Shown: positions 8,851 through 18,024, counted from the stretch's first letter. The stretch: 64,000 nt of DNA from CAWCWN01 sp963799245 (GCA_963799245.1 CAWCWN010000003.1:2666001-2730000), one strand, 5' to 3'. A program made the numbers and translations. The notes: generated by a model from the sequence alone, not told the origin.

Positions 8851-9975
8851 CTATGGCCGGCCCTCTTTGCTCGCGGCATAGGCCGCTTGCAGCTCACGCA
8901 AATCCTCCTCACGCCTGGCGTACAGCTCCCTGCGGGGGCGTGGCCGGGCCTTCGTTACAGCGTACGCGGTAAGCAAGGGAAGAGCAATAGTTGAATCTCC
9001 ATAGACGACGATTGCGCTGCTCAACTGGTCTGGCTTGATTTTGCCCCATGAAACCGCTTCGGATGGTGTCGCGCCCGAAAGTCCTCCCCAGTGAGGGGCA
9101 TCCGCGGTGATCTGGATGAAGTAGTCATGGCCCCCCTTATGGATACCCAGCACCTCCCACAGCTGGGGCTGCGTCTGCAGGTAGAAGTTCTTGGGGCTGC
9201 CGCCGCCGAGGATGATGACGCCGTTGCGCGTGGCATGGTGGACGATGGCCGTCGTTTCATTGACGTCGGCCAGGGGGTCAAGGGTCAGCTTGTTACCATC
9301 CAGGGCAAAGCGAGCAATGTTCATGCCTATCGATGAATCACCTGGAGAGGAGGTGTAGATGGGAACATTCCAGCGCGCGGCCTGGGCCAGGACCGAATAC
9401 TCAGGATTGACGCCTGCTTTCAGCAGCTGCGTGCCGAGGTGATAGTGTAGTTGCGAGGTGGAGATAGGTCTTTGTGGCAGGCTCTGCAGGCACTCGCGTA
9501 CAAAGGCATCGGTGTCAAGGAGAACTTTGTCCGCGAAAAGGATGTCATAAATACGGATGACGCCCTCTTCCTGCAGTTTCGTATCGTCCAGGCGGAAGTC
9601 GCCGCGGTGAAGAGCCATGGCCAGGGCATGGTGCATATCGTGGTAGAGGTTGGCGCCTGTGCTGATGATAAAATCGACAAAGCCGTTTTCCATGAGCGTG
9701 ATGAGGCATCCCCCCAGGCCGGCGGGCGTGAGTGCGCCCGCCATTGTGAGGCCGATGGTTACGTCTTTTTCAGGGACCAGCATCTCTTCAGCAAACAGCC
9801 TGGCCGCCTCGTTCAAACGCGCGGAATTGTAGGCCTGGAACTGCTGGTCAATAAGTTCAGCGACCGTCATATTGGGCTGGATGCGCCGGGGTAGAATTTG
9901 CGCTCCGCTCAAATACTCGCCCTGCGTAGGTTGGTGCTTCTCGCTCTGCCTGTGCTCAGAATGATTATGTTGCAT
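8851..9975 (-). CDS. Deoxyhypusine synthase-family protein (likely polyamine enzyme)
   Basis: 374 aa. Family landmarks include the NAD-binding segments (GLTMAGALTPAGLGG, ISTGANLYHDMHHAL) and EAVSWGKIKP, which holds the catalytic Lys of deoxyhypusine synthases. Bacteria lack the eIF5A substrate, and bacterial members are thought to move an aminobutyl group onto small amines, for example homospermidine formation. Clustering with speD and an agmatinase remnant supports such a role. The start at MQHNHSEHR was chosen because AAAGGA lies 8 bases upstream; the ATG six bases earlier leaves only 2. The N-terminal 25 residues are His/Gln-rich. Confidence 0.85.
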   Translation of the reverse strand: MQHNHSEHRQSEKHQPTQGEYLSGAQILPRRIQPNMTVAELIDQQFQAYNSARLNEAARLFAEEMLVPEKDVTIGLTMAGALTPAGLGGCLITLMENGFVDFIISTGANLYHDMHHALAMALHRGDFRLDDTKLQEEGVIRIYDILFADKVLLDTDAFVRECLQSLPQRPISTSQLHYHLGTQLLKAGVNPEYSVLAQAARWNVPIYTSSPGDSSIGMNIARFALDGNKLTLDPLADVNETTAIVHHATRNGVIILGGGSPKNFYLQTQPQLWEVLGIHKGGHDYFIQITADAPHWGGLSGATPSEAVSWGKIKPDQLSSAIVVYGDSTIALPLLTAYAVTKARPRPRRELYARREEDLRELQAAYAASKEGRP

Positions 9976-10084
9976 GCGCATGTTCCTTTCGAAGTCGGTT
10001 TGGTAATCTTCCAGCGCTAAACATTGTATCTCATGCGCAAGTATATGTCCGGTTGCCTGTGGGTGTGGTCGTACGGTTGACATA

Positions 10085-10134
10085 CGCAGAGGCCGGGTAG
10101 CTCACTCACGTGAGTGAGCTACCCGGCCTCTGCG
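10085..10134 (-). terminator. 50-bp perfect palindrome after uvrB
   Basis: Positions 10085-10109 are exactly complementary to 10110-10134 with no loop bases (centre ACGT). It begins 20 bases past the uvrB stop and is probably a factor-independent-type terminator or mRNA 3' stabiliser, although no U-run follows. Such a long perfect palindrome could also extrude as a cruciform. Confidence 0.6.
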
Positions 10135-10153
10135 AGCTGTCGTTGCGCGGGCC

Positions 10154-12148
10154 CTACTCGATCATAGAGCGGCGGACCTCGATGATCTGGTCGCGCAGCT
10201 GGGCGGCCTTCTCAAAATCTAATTGTTTGGCGGCTGCGCGCATCTGGGACTCAAGATCCTTGATCAGGCGCAGAGCTTCGTCCCTGGGTATGCCGGCCAG
10301 GGCCACAGCAACGGATTTCCCGCCGGCGGCCTCGACCGCTACACCGCTCATTTCCTTGATACGCTCAGAAAGGGTCTTTATCTCTTTCTTAATGCCGTGT
10401 GGCGTTATATGGTTGTGTTCATTAAAGCTGGTCTGGAGGGCGCGGCGGCGGTTCGTCTCATCAATGGCGCGCCGCATCGACTTGGTGACGGTATCGGCGT
10501 ACATGATCACGCTGCCATCGATATGGCGAGCGGCGCGGCCAATCATCTGGATGAGTGAGCCTTCTGAACGCAAGAAGCCCTCTTTATCGGCATCGAGTAT
10601 GGCTACCAGCGAAACTTCCGGCAGGTCGAGACCTTCACGCAGGAGGTTAATGCCCACGACAACGTCGTAGACCCCCAGGCGTAGATCGCGCAGGATATCA
10701 ACCCGTTCGATGGTATCGATCTCCGAGTGCAGGTAGTGCACTTTGATGCTCAATTCCTGCATATAATCGGCCAGGTCCTCGGCCATCTTCTTCGTCAAGG
10801 TGGTGACGAGGACGCGCTGGCCGCTCGCTACGCGCTGGCGGATTTCGCTCAGCAGGTCATCGATCTGCCCCCTGGTGGGGCGCACGCTGATCTGCGGATC
10901 AAGCAGGCCTGTTGGACGAATAAGCTGCTCGACAATGGCCTCGCTGTGTTCATACTCATAGGGCCCGGGCGTCGCCGAGACAAAAAGGGCCTGGCTGATC
11001 TGGCCCTCGAACTCCGTAAAGGTCAAAGGCCGATTGTCGAGGGCCGAGGGCAGGCGGAAGCCGTAATTCACGAGCACCGACTTGCGTGAGCGGTCGCCGG
11101 CGAACATGCCTCGTACCTGGGGCAGGGCGACGTGCGATTCATCCACGACGAGCAGAAAGTCATCGGGCATGTAGTCCAGCAAGGTCCAGGGCTGCTCGCC
11201 CGCTCCCCGGCCGGCCAGGTGGCGCGAATAGTTTTCGACGCCTGAGCAGAAGCCCGTCTCGCGCAGCATCTCAATGTCAAAGTTGGTGCGCTGCTTCAAA
11301 CGCGCCGCCTCCAGGAGCTTACCTTCGGCCTCGAGTTCAGTGAGGCGTTCTTCAAGCTCGGACTCAATCAGCTCGATGGATTTATTCAGGCGCTGCTGCG
11401 TCGTCACCCAGTGTTTGGCGGGGTAAATATCCAGGCGTTGGCGTTTGCCCAGGATTTCACCGGTGAGCGGATCAATTTCGGTCATACGCTCAATCTCGTC
11501 GCCAAAGAACTCGATGCGGACCGCGACGTCTTCGTAGGCGGGGAAGACCTCCAGCACATCACCGCGGACGCGGAAGCGTCCACGAATAAAGTTAGCGTCG
11601 TTGCGCTCATACTGGATCTCCGTCAGGTGGCGCAATATTTTGTCACGACGGCGTTCGTCTCCGACTTTGAGGGTGAGGACTACCTCGCCATACTCCTCGG
11701 GGCTGCCGAGGCCATAGATGCAGGAGACAGAGGCAACGATCAGGACATCGCGCCGTTCGAAGAGACTGCGTGTCGCGGAAAGGCGGAGTTTCTCGATCTC
11801 CTCATTTAACATGCTCTCTTTTTCGACATAGGTATCCGTACGGGGGATGTAGGCCTCGGGCTGGTAGTAGTCATAGTAGGAAACGAAGTATTCCACGGCA
11901 TTGTTGGGGAAGAACTCTTTGTACTCGCTGAAGAGCTGAGCTGCCAGCGTCTTATTCGGGGCGAGCACCAGGGTCGGCTTCTGCACCTGTTCAACAATTT
12001 TCGCCACGGCATACGTTTTGCCGCTACCGGTGACACCCAGGAGGGTCTGCATTCTATGTCCTTTATGAATACCTGCAACGAGGCGGGCAATGGCTTCTGG
12101 TTGATCACCTGTAGGCTGAAACGGAGCCTCGACCTTAAATTCTGACAT
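10154..12148 (-). CDS. uvrB: Excinuclease ABC subunit B
   Basis: 664 aa, the normal UvrB length. Walker A is GVTGSGKT near residue 38. The damage-probing beta-hairpin block (YYDYYQPEAYIP), the DEAD-like DESHV box, helicase motifs V-VI (REGLDLPEV, IQMIGRAARH) and a C-terminal UVR helix hairpin for UvrC/UvrA contact are all visible. It loads onto UvrA-marked lesions in nucleotide excision repair. The start at MSEFKVEAPFQPTGDQPEAI matches the family start and has AAGGACA 8 bases upstream. No uvrA or uvrC is linked. Confidence 0.97.
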   Translation of the reverse strand: MSEFKVEAPFQPTGDQPEAIARLVAGIHKGHRMQTLLGVTGSGKTYAVAKIVEQVQKPTLVLAPNKTLAAQLFSEYKEFFPNNAVEYFVSYYDYYQPEAYIPRTDTYVEKESMLNEEIEKLRLSATRSLFERRDVLIVASVSCIYGLGSPEEYGEVVLTLKVGDERRRDKILRHLTEIQYERNDANFIRGRFRVRGDVLEVFPAYEDVAVRIEFFGDEIERMTEIDPLTGEILGKRQRLDIYPAKHWVTTQQRLNKSIELIESELEERLTELEAEGKLLEAARLKQRTNFDIEMLRETGFCSGVENYSRHLAGRGAGEQPWTLLDYMPDDFLLVVDESHVALPQVRGMFAGDRSRKSVLVNYGFRLPSALDNRPLTFTEFEGQISQALFVSATPGPYEYEHSEAIVEQLIRPTGLLDPQISVRPTRGQIDDLLSEIRQRVASGQRVLVTTLTKKMAEDLADYMQELSIKVHYLHSEIDTIERVDILRDLRLGVYDVVVGINLLREGLDLPEVSLVAILDADKEGFLRSEGSLIQMIGRAARHIDGSVIMYADTVTKSMRRAIDETNRRRALQTSFNEHNHITPHGIKKEIKTLSERIKEMSGVAVEAAGGKSVAVALAGIPRDEALRLIKDLESQMRAAAKQLDFEKAAQLRDQIIEVRRSMIE

Positions 12149-12459
12149 GGTATGCTGTCCTTGGGTAGAATATCTTTTCCAATTGACTTTCATTATACCA
12201 TATACTACCGTTAGTACAAAGCCGCCAGAGGTAATGGATGCGAGGCCGCTTGACTGATTCGCTTGAATTTGTCGTGATAACAGCAGGCGCATGCGGTGAT
12301 ATGTTCACTCGCGATGCTCCCCGAGTTCCCGCTGCCTTTAGTTTATCCCGCTACCACGGGTTGGGACTTTGCGAGCGGATTGGGTATGCCAAACCTGCAA
12401 GATTTCTTCAACGCTGTCAGCAGAACGAGTTGATGGGCCCGCAGGCCGACGCGGAGGGA
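12149..12459. other. Intergenic region between uvrB and the YtkA-like gene
   Basis: About 310 bases. It should hold the uvrB promoter (reading left). No credible gene, RNA or repeat is seen; an open plus-strand frame here has no ribosome site and runs into the neighbour's antisense. Confidence 0.4.
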
Positions 12460-12843
12460 TCATCCGCTCACGTTGACCTGCAGTGTTTGCAGAAGAGGTG
12501 CGAAACCGTCGGCCAGGGCCTGGATGGTAATTGCCCAGGGGCCAGCCATAGATAAGCGTAGTTGCGCGGCATAGGTCCCGTGCCCCAGGTAACGCACGCT
12601 ACTCTGCTTGACCGCCATTGCCATGTTGGTCATGCGCGCGCGCGAAAAAACCTGTGCCTGTTCAATAGGGAGTCCCTGGTCGTCAGTCAGTTGCAGTTCC
12701 ACGGTAGCCGGCCCGCCCACGGCGGGCTGCTGCATGTGGATGCGCATCAGGCCCGGTAGATGCTCAGGCAGCCTGGCCGCAAGGAGCAGCACGCCAACGC
12801 AAGAGATGGCAAGCAGCAACCAGAAGAAAGGCCGAACGCGCAT
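12460..12843 (-). CDS. YtkA/FixH-like membrane-anchored domain protein
   Basis: 127 aa. An N-terminal transmembrane helix (residues about 5-23) is followed by an exported beta-sandwich domain of the YtkA-like type (VGGPATVELQLTDDQGLPIEQAQV, then YLGHGTYAAQL and the AGPWAITIQA end block). Related domains occur with copper handling and cytochrome oxidase assembly, but nothing nearby supports that here. The start has AGGGG 7 bases upstream. It is divergently oriented to the zinc-ribbon pair at 13.1 kb. Confidence 0.75.
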   Translation of the reverse strand: MRVRPFFWLLLAISCVGVLLLAARLPEHLPGLMRIHMQQPAVGGPATVELQLTDDQGLPIEQAQVFSRARMTNMAMAVKQSSVRYLGHGTYAAQLRLSMAGPWAITIQALADGFAPLLQTLQVNVSG

Positions 12844-13092
12844 GAATGTACCCCTTGATTTGGCTATCAGCTACTCTACTGCTTTAAGATAAGCAAATTA
12901 TAGAGCAATTACTATGCTCTGTCTATTAGATAAATCCCTATTTTTCTCCTAGGGTATTGAGCCGCGCGTACCATGCGCGAAAAGCTTCCATTGATGTGAA
13001 CTATGTCATAACGGTTCTTTGGCGCTGTGTTACAATGGGCGCATAAAAGACGCATAACTTTAGCAACATTCTATAGAGGAGAACCAGTGACT

Positions 13093-14265
13093 ATGGCACA
13101 GAATCCAGCAACAATTTGCCCGCAGTGCGGTGCGCCTGTAAGGGAAGGCCAGCCCCTCTGTGCTAATTGCGGGCTCGATCTGGGGGCGCCCCCGGATGAA
13201 AGGAGAGACTCTCCCGAGCTGCTACCCACCCAACCCCTTGTTGATGCGCCGACACAGGCGCCAGAAGTCCAGGGACAGAGCTCATGGCACGGTGCCCCAC
13301 CCCAGGAGCAGAGCTCGTGGCACGGCGTCCCACCTGCCCCTCCCTCCCAGCCCACTCAAAAGCGCCCTTCTGGTAGGGTGGTCCTGGTGCTTGTTCTGCT
13401 GCTCGTGCTGGTAGGGGCAGGCGCATTGTTTGCCAGCAGGTTTATGGGCGTGCACCTGCCAGGATTCGGCGGCCCGGCCGGGCAATCTACCACGACGACG
13501 ACGCAGGTGAACACTACCCTGACCTACGCCGGCGCCGACCTGACTATACTCACAGCGGTGCAGGCGCAGAGCTTTGCCGATGATGCCAGTTCCTCTAGCG
13601 GTGAGCTGCTGCGCCTGAACATCCGCGAAGAGAATAAGACCGCGAGCAAGGTGAACCTGGTTTACAACGATATTGCGTGGCTTAAAGTCGCGGGTCAAAA
13701 TGCAGAGGCTCCAACATATGTCAAAGCGAAGGGGAGTATCGCCCCCGGAGCGACGCAATTAAGCTACATAGATTTTGCCGTACCAGCGGATGTAAAGGTC
13801 AATCAGCTGGCATTGATACTCGGGACGGCCTCTGAAGCCCAGTTGTATATCCCTCTGACGCCTCACGCGGATTTGAGCAAATACGCTCACAGGACGGTCA
13901 GCCCGAATGGCCAGATGTCGTACCTGGGGCTGAACTATACGCTGGTGAGCGCCACCTCTCAATGGAGCATTGCCGGTCAGCAGGCAAGCAAGGGGATGAT
14001 CTATATCGTTGTGACCCTGAAGGTGGATAATACCCTCTCGCAGCAGGCAATTCCTGGTTCGGCCTATGATTATATGCGTTTGAAAGCGGGCAACAGCAGC
14101 GCCACTCCCGTAACTTCAACCTTGCCCGTCTCCTTTAATACAGGGGAAACAGGGAAAACCGGTACTTTGACCTTTCTGGTGCCCCAGGTCAGCAGAGCTT
14201 TTACCCTCATTTTATTGCCGCAGGGAGGGGCTGACCAGGCGACTAGCAATTTCCAGCTGGCGTAG
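13093..14265 (+). CDS. Zinc-ribbon membrane protein with extracytoplasmic beta domains (copy 1)
   Basis: About 390 aa. The N-terminal zinc ribbon is CPQCGAPVREGQPLCANCG. A Pro/Gln-rich linker (with a repeated SSWHG.PP unit) leads to one transmembrane helix (VLVLVLLLVLVGAGALFAS). About 270 exported residues follow that look like two Ig-like/DUF4352-type domains (YAGADLTILTAV and YLGLNYTLVSAT begin each). AGAGGAG precedes both a GTG at 13087 (5 bases) and the ATG at 13093 (11 bases), so the start is ambiguous by two codons. The next gene is a paralogue. Function unknown; an envelope sensor is an inference from topology. Confidence 0.8.
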   Translation: MAQNPATICPQCGAPVREGQPLCANCGLDLGAPPDERRDSPELLPTQPLVDAPTQAPEVQGQSSWHGAPPQEQSSWHGVPPAPPSQPTQKRPSGRVVLVLVLLLVLVGAGALFASRFMGVHLPGFGGPAGQSTTTTTQVNTTLTYAGADLTILTAVQAQSFADDASSSSGELLRLNIREENKTASKVNLVYNDIAWLKVAGQNAEAPTYVKAKGSIAPGATQLSYIDFAVPADVKVNQLALILGTASEAQLYIPLTPHADLSKYAHRTVSPNGQMSYLGLNYTLVSATSQWSIAGQQASKGMIYIVVTLKVDNTLSQQAIPGSAYDYMRLKAGNSSATPVTSTLPVSFNTGETGKTGTLTFLVPQVSRAFTLILLPQGGADQATSNFQLA

Positions 14266-14412
14266 GGCCGGCCAGGTTTTGTGAGTAGTACTATAAGCGC
14301 GCTGTGATGCGGCGCATAGATTTTTTAATGTATTAGCGCTACAATTGCTTCGTATTTATGAATAGCGCAGGTAATTCTATGTTTAATGGCCTTGCACGAA
14401 AGGGAAGAAGCT

Positions 14413-15756
14413 ATGGCCCAGATAAACTTGCCTGTCTGCCCCCAATGTGGGACTGCACTAGCCCCCGGGCAGCGTTTCTGTTCAAATTGTGGTGCAAGCG
14501 CTGATGCTGGCTTTAGCGCTCCTACCTCCGCGGCGTCCAATAGTGATGCTTACGCACGCAGTTCTGATGCTGGCCCTGGTGCCGGTGCCGCCCCCCCGCC
14601 TCCTCCACCGGAGAGCCTGTATACGCAGCCGGCACAGCAATACACGTATTATCCCCCACAGCCGCAGGCCGTGCGGGAGGCCGCGCCCGCACAGCAGAAC
14701 TATACACCACAGAGCTATACGCCGGCAGTGCCTGCAGCGCCGGACTATGCCAAGCCCCAGAAGGATTCCACAAAAGGCGTCCTCGGCCAGATCGGCTGTG
14801 GTATGCTCCTCATCATCCTGCTCGCCGTTGTCGCGTGTGGTGGACTCAGTTACGGCGCCTATTACTTCATCACTCACAGCGTTAAAGCGACGAGTAACAG
14901 CCCAACGTACAGCAGCAGTAGCAGCAGCACAAGTGGAAACGGCACGGTAACGACGGCCGCCGCGACCTCGCAAAACATCGCGCAACAGGTGACGTATGCC
15001 AGCGACGTCATCACGATTAAAAGCGTCCAGGAGGGGGCGGGTACAAGCAGCACGTTTGCCGACAATTCCAGCGCGACAGATGCGCCGGTAGTGGTTCGGC
15101 TGAATATTCACGAGAGTAATCCGACTACCAGCACTCTCTACATGAATTATAGTAATGGTGCCCACCTAGTTTTACCCGATAAGAGCACTGCCCAGTTTAT
15201 TACTGCGAAGGTGAATGGCAGCATGGGCCAGGGTGTCTCACAGGATAACTGGCTTGATTACCAGCTCTCCTCACATGTGGCTATAGATCAGCTGACGCTG
15301 CAGCTTGGTACGGCGGACGAGGCCCAGATGAACGTACCGTTGACAGGCAAGGCCGACCTGAGCGCGTACGCCATGAAGACGATCAAGCCCAATACGACGT
15401 TTCAGTATGCCGGCATGAACTGGACCTTGACGACGGTGACCTCCAGCTTAAGCTCCGGTGGTCAGCAGGCCAAGAGCGGTCAGCGCTATATTGTCGCGTC
15501 GCTGAACCTGAGCAACCCCAGCGCGGATACCTTTTACTATAATGCCAGTGGCATAACGCGTTTACAGGGAGGAAGTGTCACGAACGCGCCCTCGGATGAA
15601 TCCGGACCTACGGTTATTGCCGCGGGTGCGACAAATCAAGCTGAGACGGTAATCTTCCTCACGCCCCAGAATGCCAGTACATTGACACTGATTATGCTGG
15701 CCCAGACGGATGTTACTCCAGCGGTCAGCGAGTATAAAACAACCTTCCAGATGTGA
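14413..15756 (+). CDS. Zinc-ribbon membrane protein with extracytoplasmic beta domains (copy 2)
   Basis: 447 aa, a tandem paralogue of the gene at 13.1 kb with the same architecture: zinc ribbon (CPQCGTALAPGQRFCSNCG), Pro/Tyr/Gln-rich linker, one transmembrane helix (about 125-150, IGCGMLLIILLAVVACGG), then a Ser/Thr-rich stalk and two repeated domains (VTYASDVITIKSV, YAGMNWTLTTVT). The aligned blocks LTLQLGTADEAQMNVPLTGKADLS and LALILGTASEAQLYIPLTPHADLS make the duplication clear. The start has AAGGGAAG upstream; a frame extension to 14386 is less likely. A strong terminator follows. Confidence 0.82.
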   Translation: MAQINLPVCPQCGTALAPGQRFCSNCGASADAGFSAPTSAASNSDAYARSSDAGPGAGAAPPPPPPESLYTQPAQQYTYYPPQPQAVREAAPAQQNYTPQSYTPAVPAAPDYAKPQKDSTKGVLGQIGCGMLLIILLAVVACGGLSYGAYYFITHSVKATSNSPTYSSSSSSTSGNGTVTTAAATSQNIAQQVTYASDVITIKSVQEGAGTSSTFADNSSATDAPVVVRLNIHESNPTTSTLYMNYSNGAHLVLPDKSTAQFITAKVNGSMGQGVSQDNWLDYQLSSHVAIDQLTLQLGTADEAQMNVPLTGKADLSAYAMKTIKPNTTFQYAGMNWTLTTVTSSLSSGGQQAKSGQRYIVASLNLSNPSADTFYYNASGITRLQGGSVTNAPSDESGPTVIAAGATNQAETVIFLTPQNASTLTLIMLAQTDVTPAVSEYKTTFQM

Positions 15757-15761
15757 CATGC

Positions 15762-15800
15762 GCCAGGTTGATGGGCCTCATCAACCTGGCTTATTTTTTT
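15762..15800 (+). terminator. Intrinsic terminator after the zinc-ribbon pair
   Basis: A perfect 12-bp stem (GCCAGGTTGATG / CATCAACCTGGC) with a 5-base loop is followed directly by TTATTTTTTT. Confidence 0.92.
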
Positions 15801-15820
15801 GCCAGCGCCTGCAGTACCAG

Positions 15821-15871
15821 TGGCGCATACAGTGCGATTTCGCGTTACGCGAAATCGCACTGTATGCGCCA
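15821..15871. repeat. Long perfect intergenic hairpin
   Basis: Two 24-base arms (15821-15844 and 15848-15871) pair perfectly around a TTA loop. It lies 20 bases past an already complete terminator, so it is not needed to end the upstream transcript. It could end a transcript arriving from the right or be a mobile palindromic unit. Confidence 0.75.
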
Positions 15872-16049
15872 CGACAGGCTCCCATTCAGGAGATCTTTGG
15901 AGATGCAGGTTCGTATCTTAACTTGATCACGTGCGCTGGCGACTGGATACCCAGGCAAAATCAGACAACCTTGCGGCTGGTCGTCTATACCACATTAGTC
16001 CAATAAGAGCGAAAAATGACGGGGAGCGAAGCGCACGCTGAAAGGCTGC

Positions 16050-16657
16050 CTATTCTAATAGGAAGCTCCCGATAAGCTCACGGCGCAGGGCCGCCTTTGC
16101 CTCTTCATCAATCGCGGGACCGCCAGCGGCAGGACCCTGCGCGGGGAGCTCTCTCCGGCCGCGGCCGCCCCTTTCCACGCGAGCATGGGACTGGTCGCCG
16201 CAGTTGCGAATTCATCGACGAGCAAATCCTCAAGGAAAGTAGTGTGCGCGGGTGCTTTTTCCCCTGTTTCCTCCCCTCCTACTGCTGCCTGGATTTCCTG
16301 ATAGTGGCCACCATTCAGCGGCGCAGCTTCGCCATCTGCCGGCTGTGCGGCTTGAGGAAGAGAGATATCACCGTCCACCTCACCACCCGTAGCTGCCTCG
16401 TTCATAAGAGGAGTGCTCTTAGCCATGTCGTTAACAGGCTCCTGTACTGGCCATTCCACCCCACTCGTAGTAGCGACAGCGGCGATCTCATTAAGCGCGA
16501 ACCGCTGACCACCAATCTCCAGTAAAATACCTCGACCTGCGCGTAAATCAGCTAACTGACGTTGTAAATCCTGATTTTCCTCGACTAACTCATCCAAGCG
16601 TTGCTTTTGATTGAGCACTTCTTGCATGATAAGGTCAAAGCTACTACTTCCACCCAT
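16050..16657 (-). CDS. Coiled-coil protein of unknown function, probably frameshifted near its 3' end
   Basis: About 200 aa. Residues 10-42 form a strong coiled coil (LNQKQRLDELVEENQDLQRQ), followed by a short LLEIGGQRFALNEIAAV strand and an acidic low-complexity middle. In the uninterrupted frame the C-terminus is an odd Arg/Pro-rich stretch ending at 16055. In the -1 frame, entered at the GGGG run on the coding strand (plus 16168-16171), the sequence becomes a natural helix (AIDEEAKAALRRELIGSFLLE) ending at 16050. A one-base loss is therefore likely. No family recognised. Confidence 0.6.
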
Positions 16658-17100
16658 GTTCTAATAATCCTCCAAAGCCAGATTGACTACTTTTACCAGG
16701 GCGCATGGCCACAAGAGCGACAAAAGCTACTCTCTGCAGTTGCCCTTGTACTTTGAACGTTTTGAAAGTTCTTAAGTAACAATGCCTGGGCTTATATATT
16801 ATTGCTTGTGTAACATTAATCATCTTTTGTTTGCTGTTTTATAGAAATACACGCGGGACCTGACAGGGCGAGGAGACCGTTCTGCCAAAAATCTGGTAGG
16901 GTATTGTGATATCCTTTTACGTGAGGAGAGCCCTGGTTGTGATATCCTTTGGGGTGTGCATGCTACCCGGCACATCCTGGCAGGGTCAGGTGAAGGCTGA
17001 TTTTTATCGTCTGAGGAATTGGTGATACAATAAAAACGAGTAACACCTATGTTGTTGGTAGTCAATTGTCACCTAACGGGAAGTAAAGAGGAGCTGAAAG
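16658..17100. other. Divergent intergenic region upstream of the aldolase gene
   Basis: About 440 bases between a leftward gene and the rightward aldolase gene. It contains the 14-bp direct repeat listed separately, but no gene, RNA fold or terminator that can be supported. Confidence 0.5.
16904..16950 (+). promoter_or_regulatory. Paired 14-bp direct repeat upstream of the aldolase gene
   Basis: TTGTGATATCCTTT occurs exactly at 16904-16917 and 16937-16950, 33 bp apart start to start (about three helical turns), each containing the palindrome GATATC. The location 150-200 bases upstream of the class I aldolase suggests a regulator-binding pair. Confidence 0.5.
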
Positions 17101-18024
17101 ATGAATGATCGCATCCGTGAAATTTTGAGCTGCTATGATAGCGAAAACCCGGGTGTGCGTACGAATCTCGCTCGTATGCTCAACCATGGCCGCCTGGCCG
17201 GAACTGGCAAACTGGTCATTTTGCCCGTAGACCAGGGTTTTGAACATGGCGCGGCGCGCAGTTTTGCACCCAACCCTGCAGGCTACGACCCGCGCTACCA
17301 TTTTCAACTGGCCATTGAGGCTGGCTGCAATGCCTATGCCGCCCCTCTGGGTTCTTTAGAAGCTGGCGTCTCCGACTACTGTGGTGAGATTCCGCTGATC
17401 TTGAAGTGCAACAATCATGATGTGTTGAACGATGAGAAGGATCCTATCTCCGCGATTACTTCCGGCGTGGACGATGCCCTGCGCCTGGGATGTGTGGCAG
17501 TCGGTTTCACGATCTATCCGGGGTCCTCTGAGCGTGTAAGGATGTATGAGGAGTTGCGCGAGATTACCGCGAAAGCGAAGGCGGCCGGCCTAGCCGTGGT
17601 GGTCTGGTCGTATCCACGTGGCAGCAGCTTGAGCAAAGAGGGCGAGACGGCCGTAGATGTGGTCGCCTATGCCGCCCAGATCGCCGCTCAACTGGGGGCC
17701 GACATTATCAAAGTGAAGCTGCCCAGCGCGAAGGTTGAGCTGCCTGAAGCGCAGAAAGTCTATCAGAAATACGACATCCCCATCTCGACGCTGACCGATC
17801 GCGTACGCCATGTCGTGCAGAGCGCATTTAATGGCCGGCGTATCGTCATTTTCTCCGGTGGTGCGACCGCTCCCGATGAAGAGGTCTTCGAGGAAGCGCG
17901 CGCTATTCGCGATGGCGGCGGTTTTGGCTCGATCATTGGCCGCAACTCGTTCCAGCGCAAAGAAGAGGATGCTCTGAAATTCCTGGGTACGGTGATGGGT
18001 ATTTACGAAGGATCGGTGAAGTAA
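17101..18024 (+). CDS. fbaB: Fructose-bisphosphate aldolase class I (DhnA/FbaB type)
   Basis: 307 aa. It shows the archaeal-type class I aldolase features: the LPVDQGFEHG entry motif, a (beta/alpha)8 core, and GADIIKVKLPSA holding the Schiff-base Lys. It cleaves fructose 1,6-bisphosphate to triose phosphates in glycolysis and runs the reverse reaction in gluconeogenesis; it needs no metal. The start ATG has GAGGAG 7 bases upstream. It is transcribed alone, with a hairpin after the stop. Confidence 0.92.
   Translation: MNDRIREILSCYDSENPGVRTNLARMLNHGRLAGTGKLVILPVDQGFEHGAARSFAPNPAGYDPRYHFQLAIEAGCNAYAAPLGSLEAGVSDYCGEIPLILKCNNHDVLNDEKDPISAITSGVDDALRLGCVAVGFTIYPGSSERVRMYEELREITAKAKAAGLAVVVWSYPRGSSLSKEGETAVDVVAYAAQIAAQLGADIIKVKLPSAKVELPEAQKVYQKYDIPISTLTDRVRHVVQSAFNGRRIVIFSGGATAPDEEVFEEARAIRDGGGFGSIIGRNSFQRKEEDALKFLGTVMGIYEGSVK

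Noticed and set aside
10085..10134. Palindrome as an insertion-sequence end
   Set aside because: No transposase, second end or target duplication nearby; its place 20 bases after uvrB fits transcript end formation better.
12238..12555. Plus-strand open frame between uvrB and the YtkA-like gene
   Set aside because: No ribosome site or family resemblance; its end lies antisense to a real gene.
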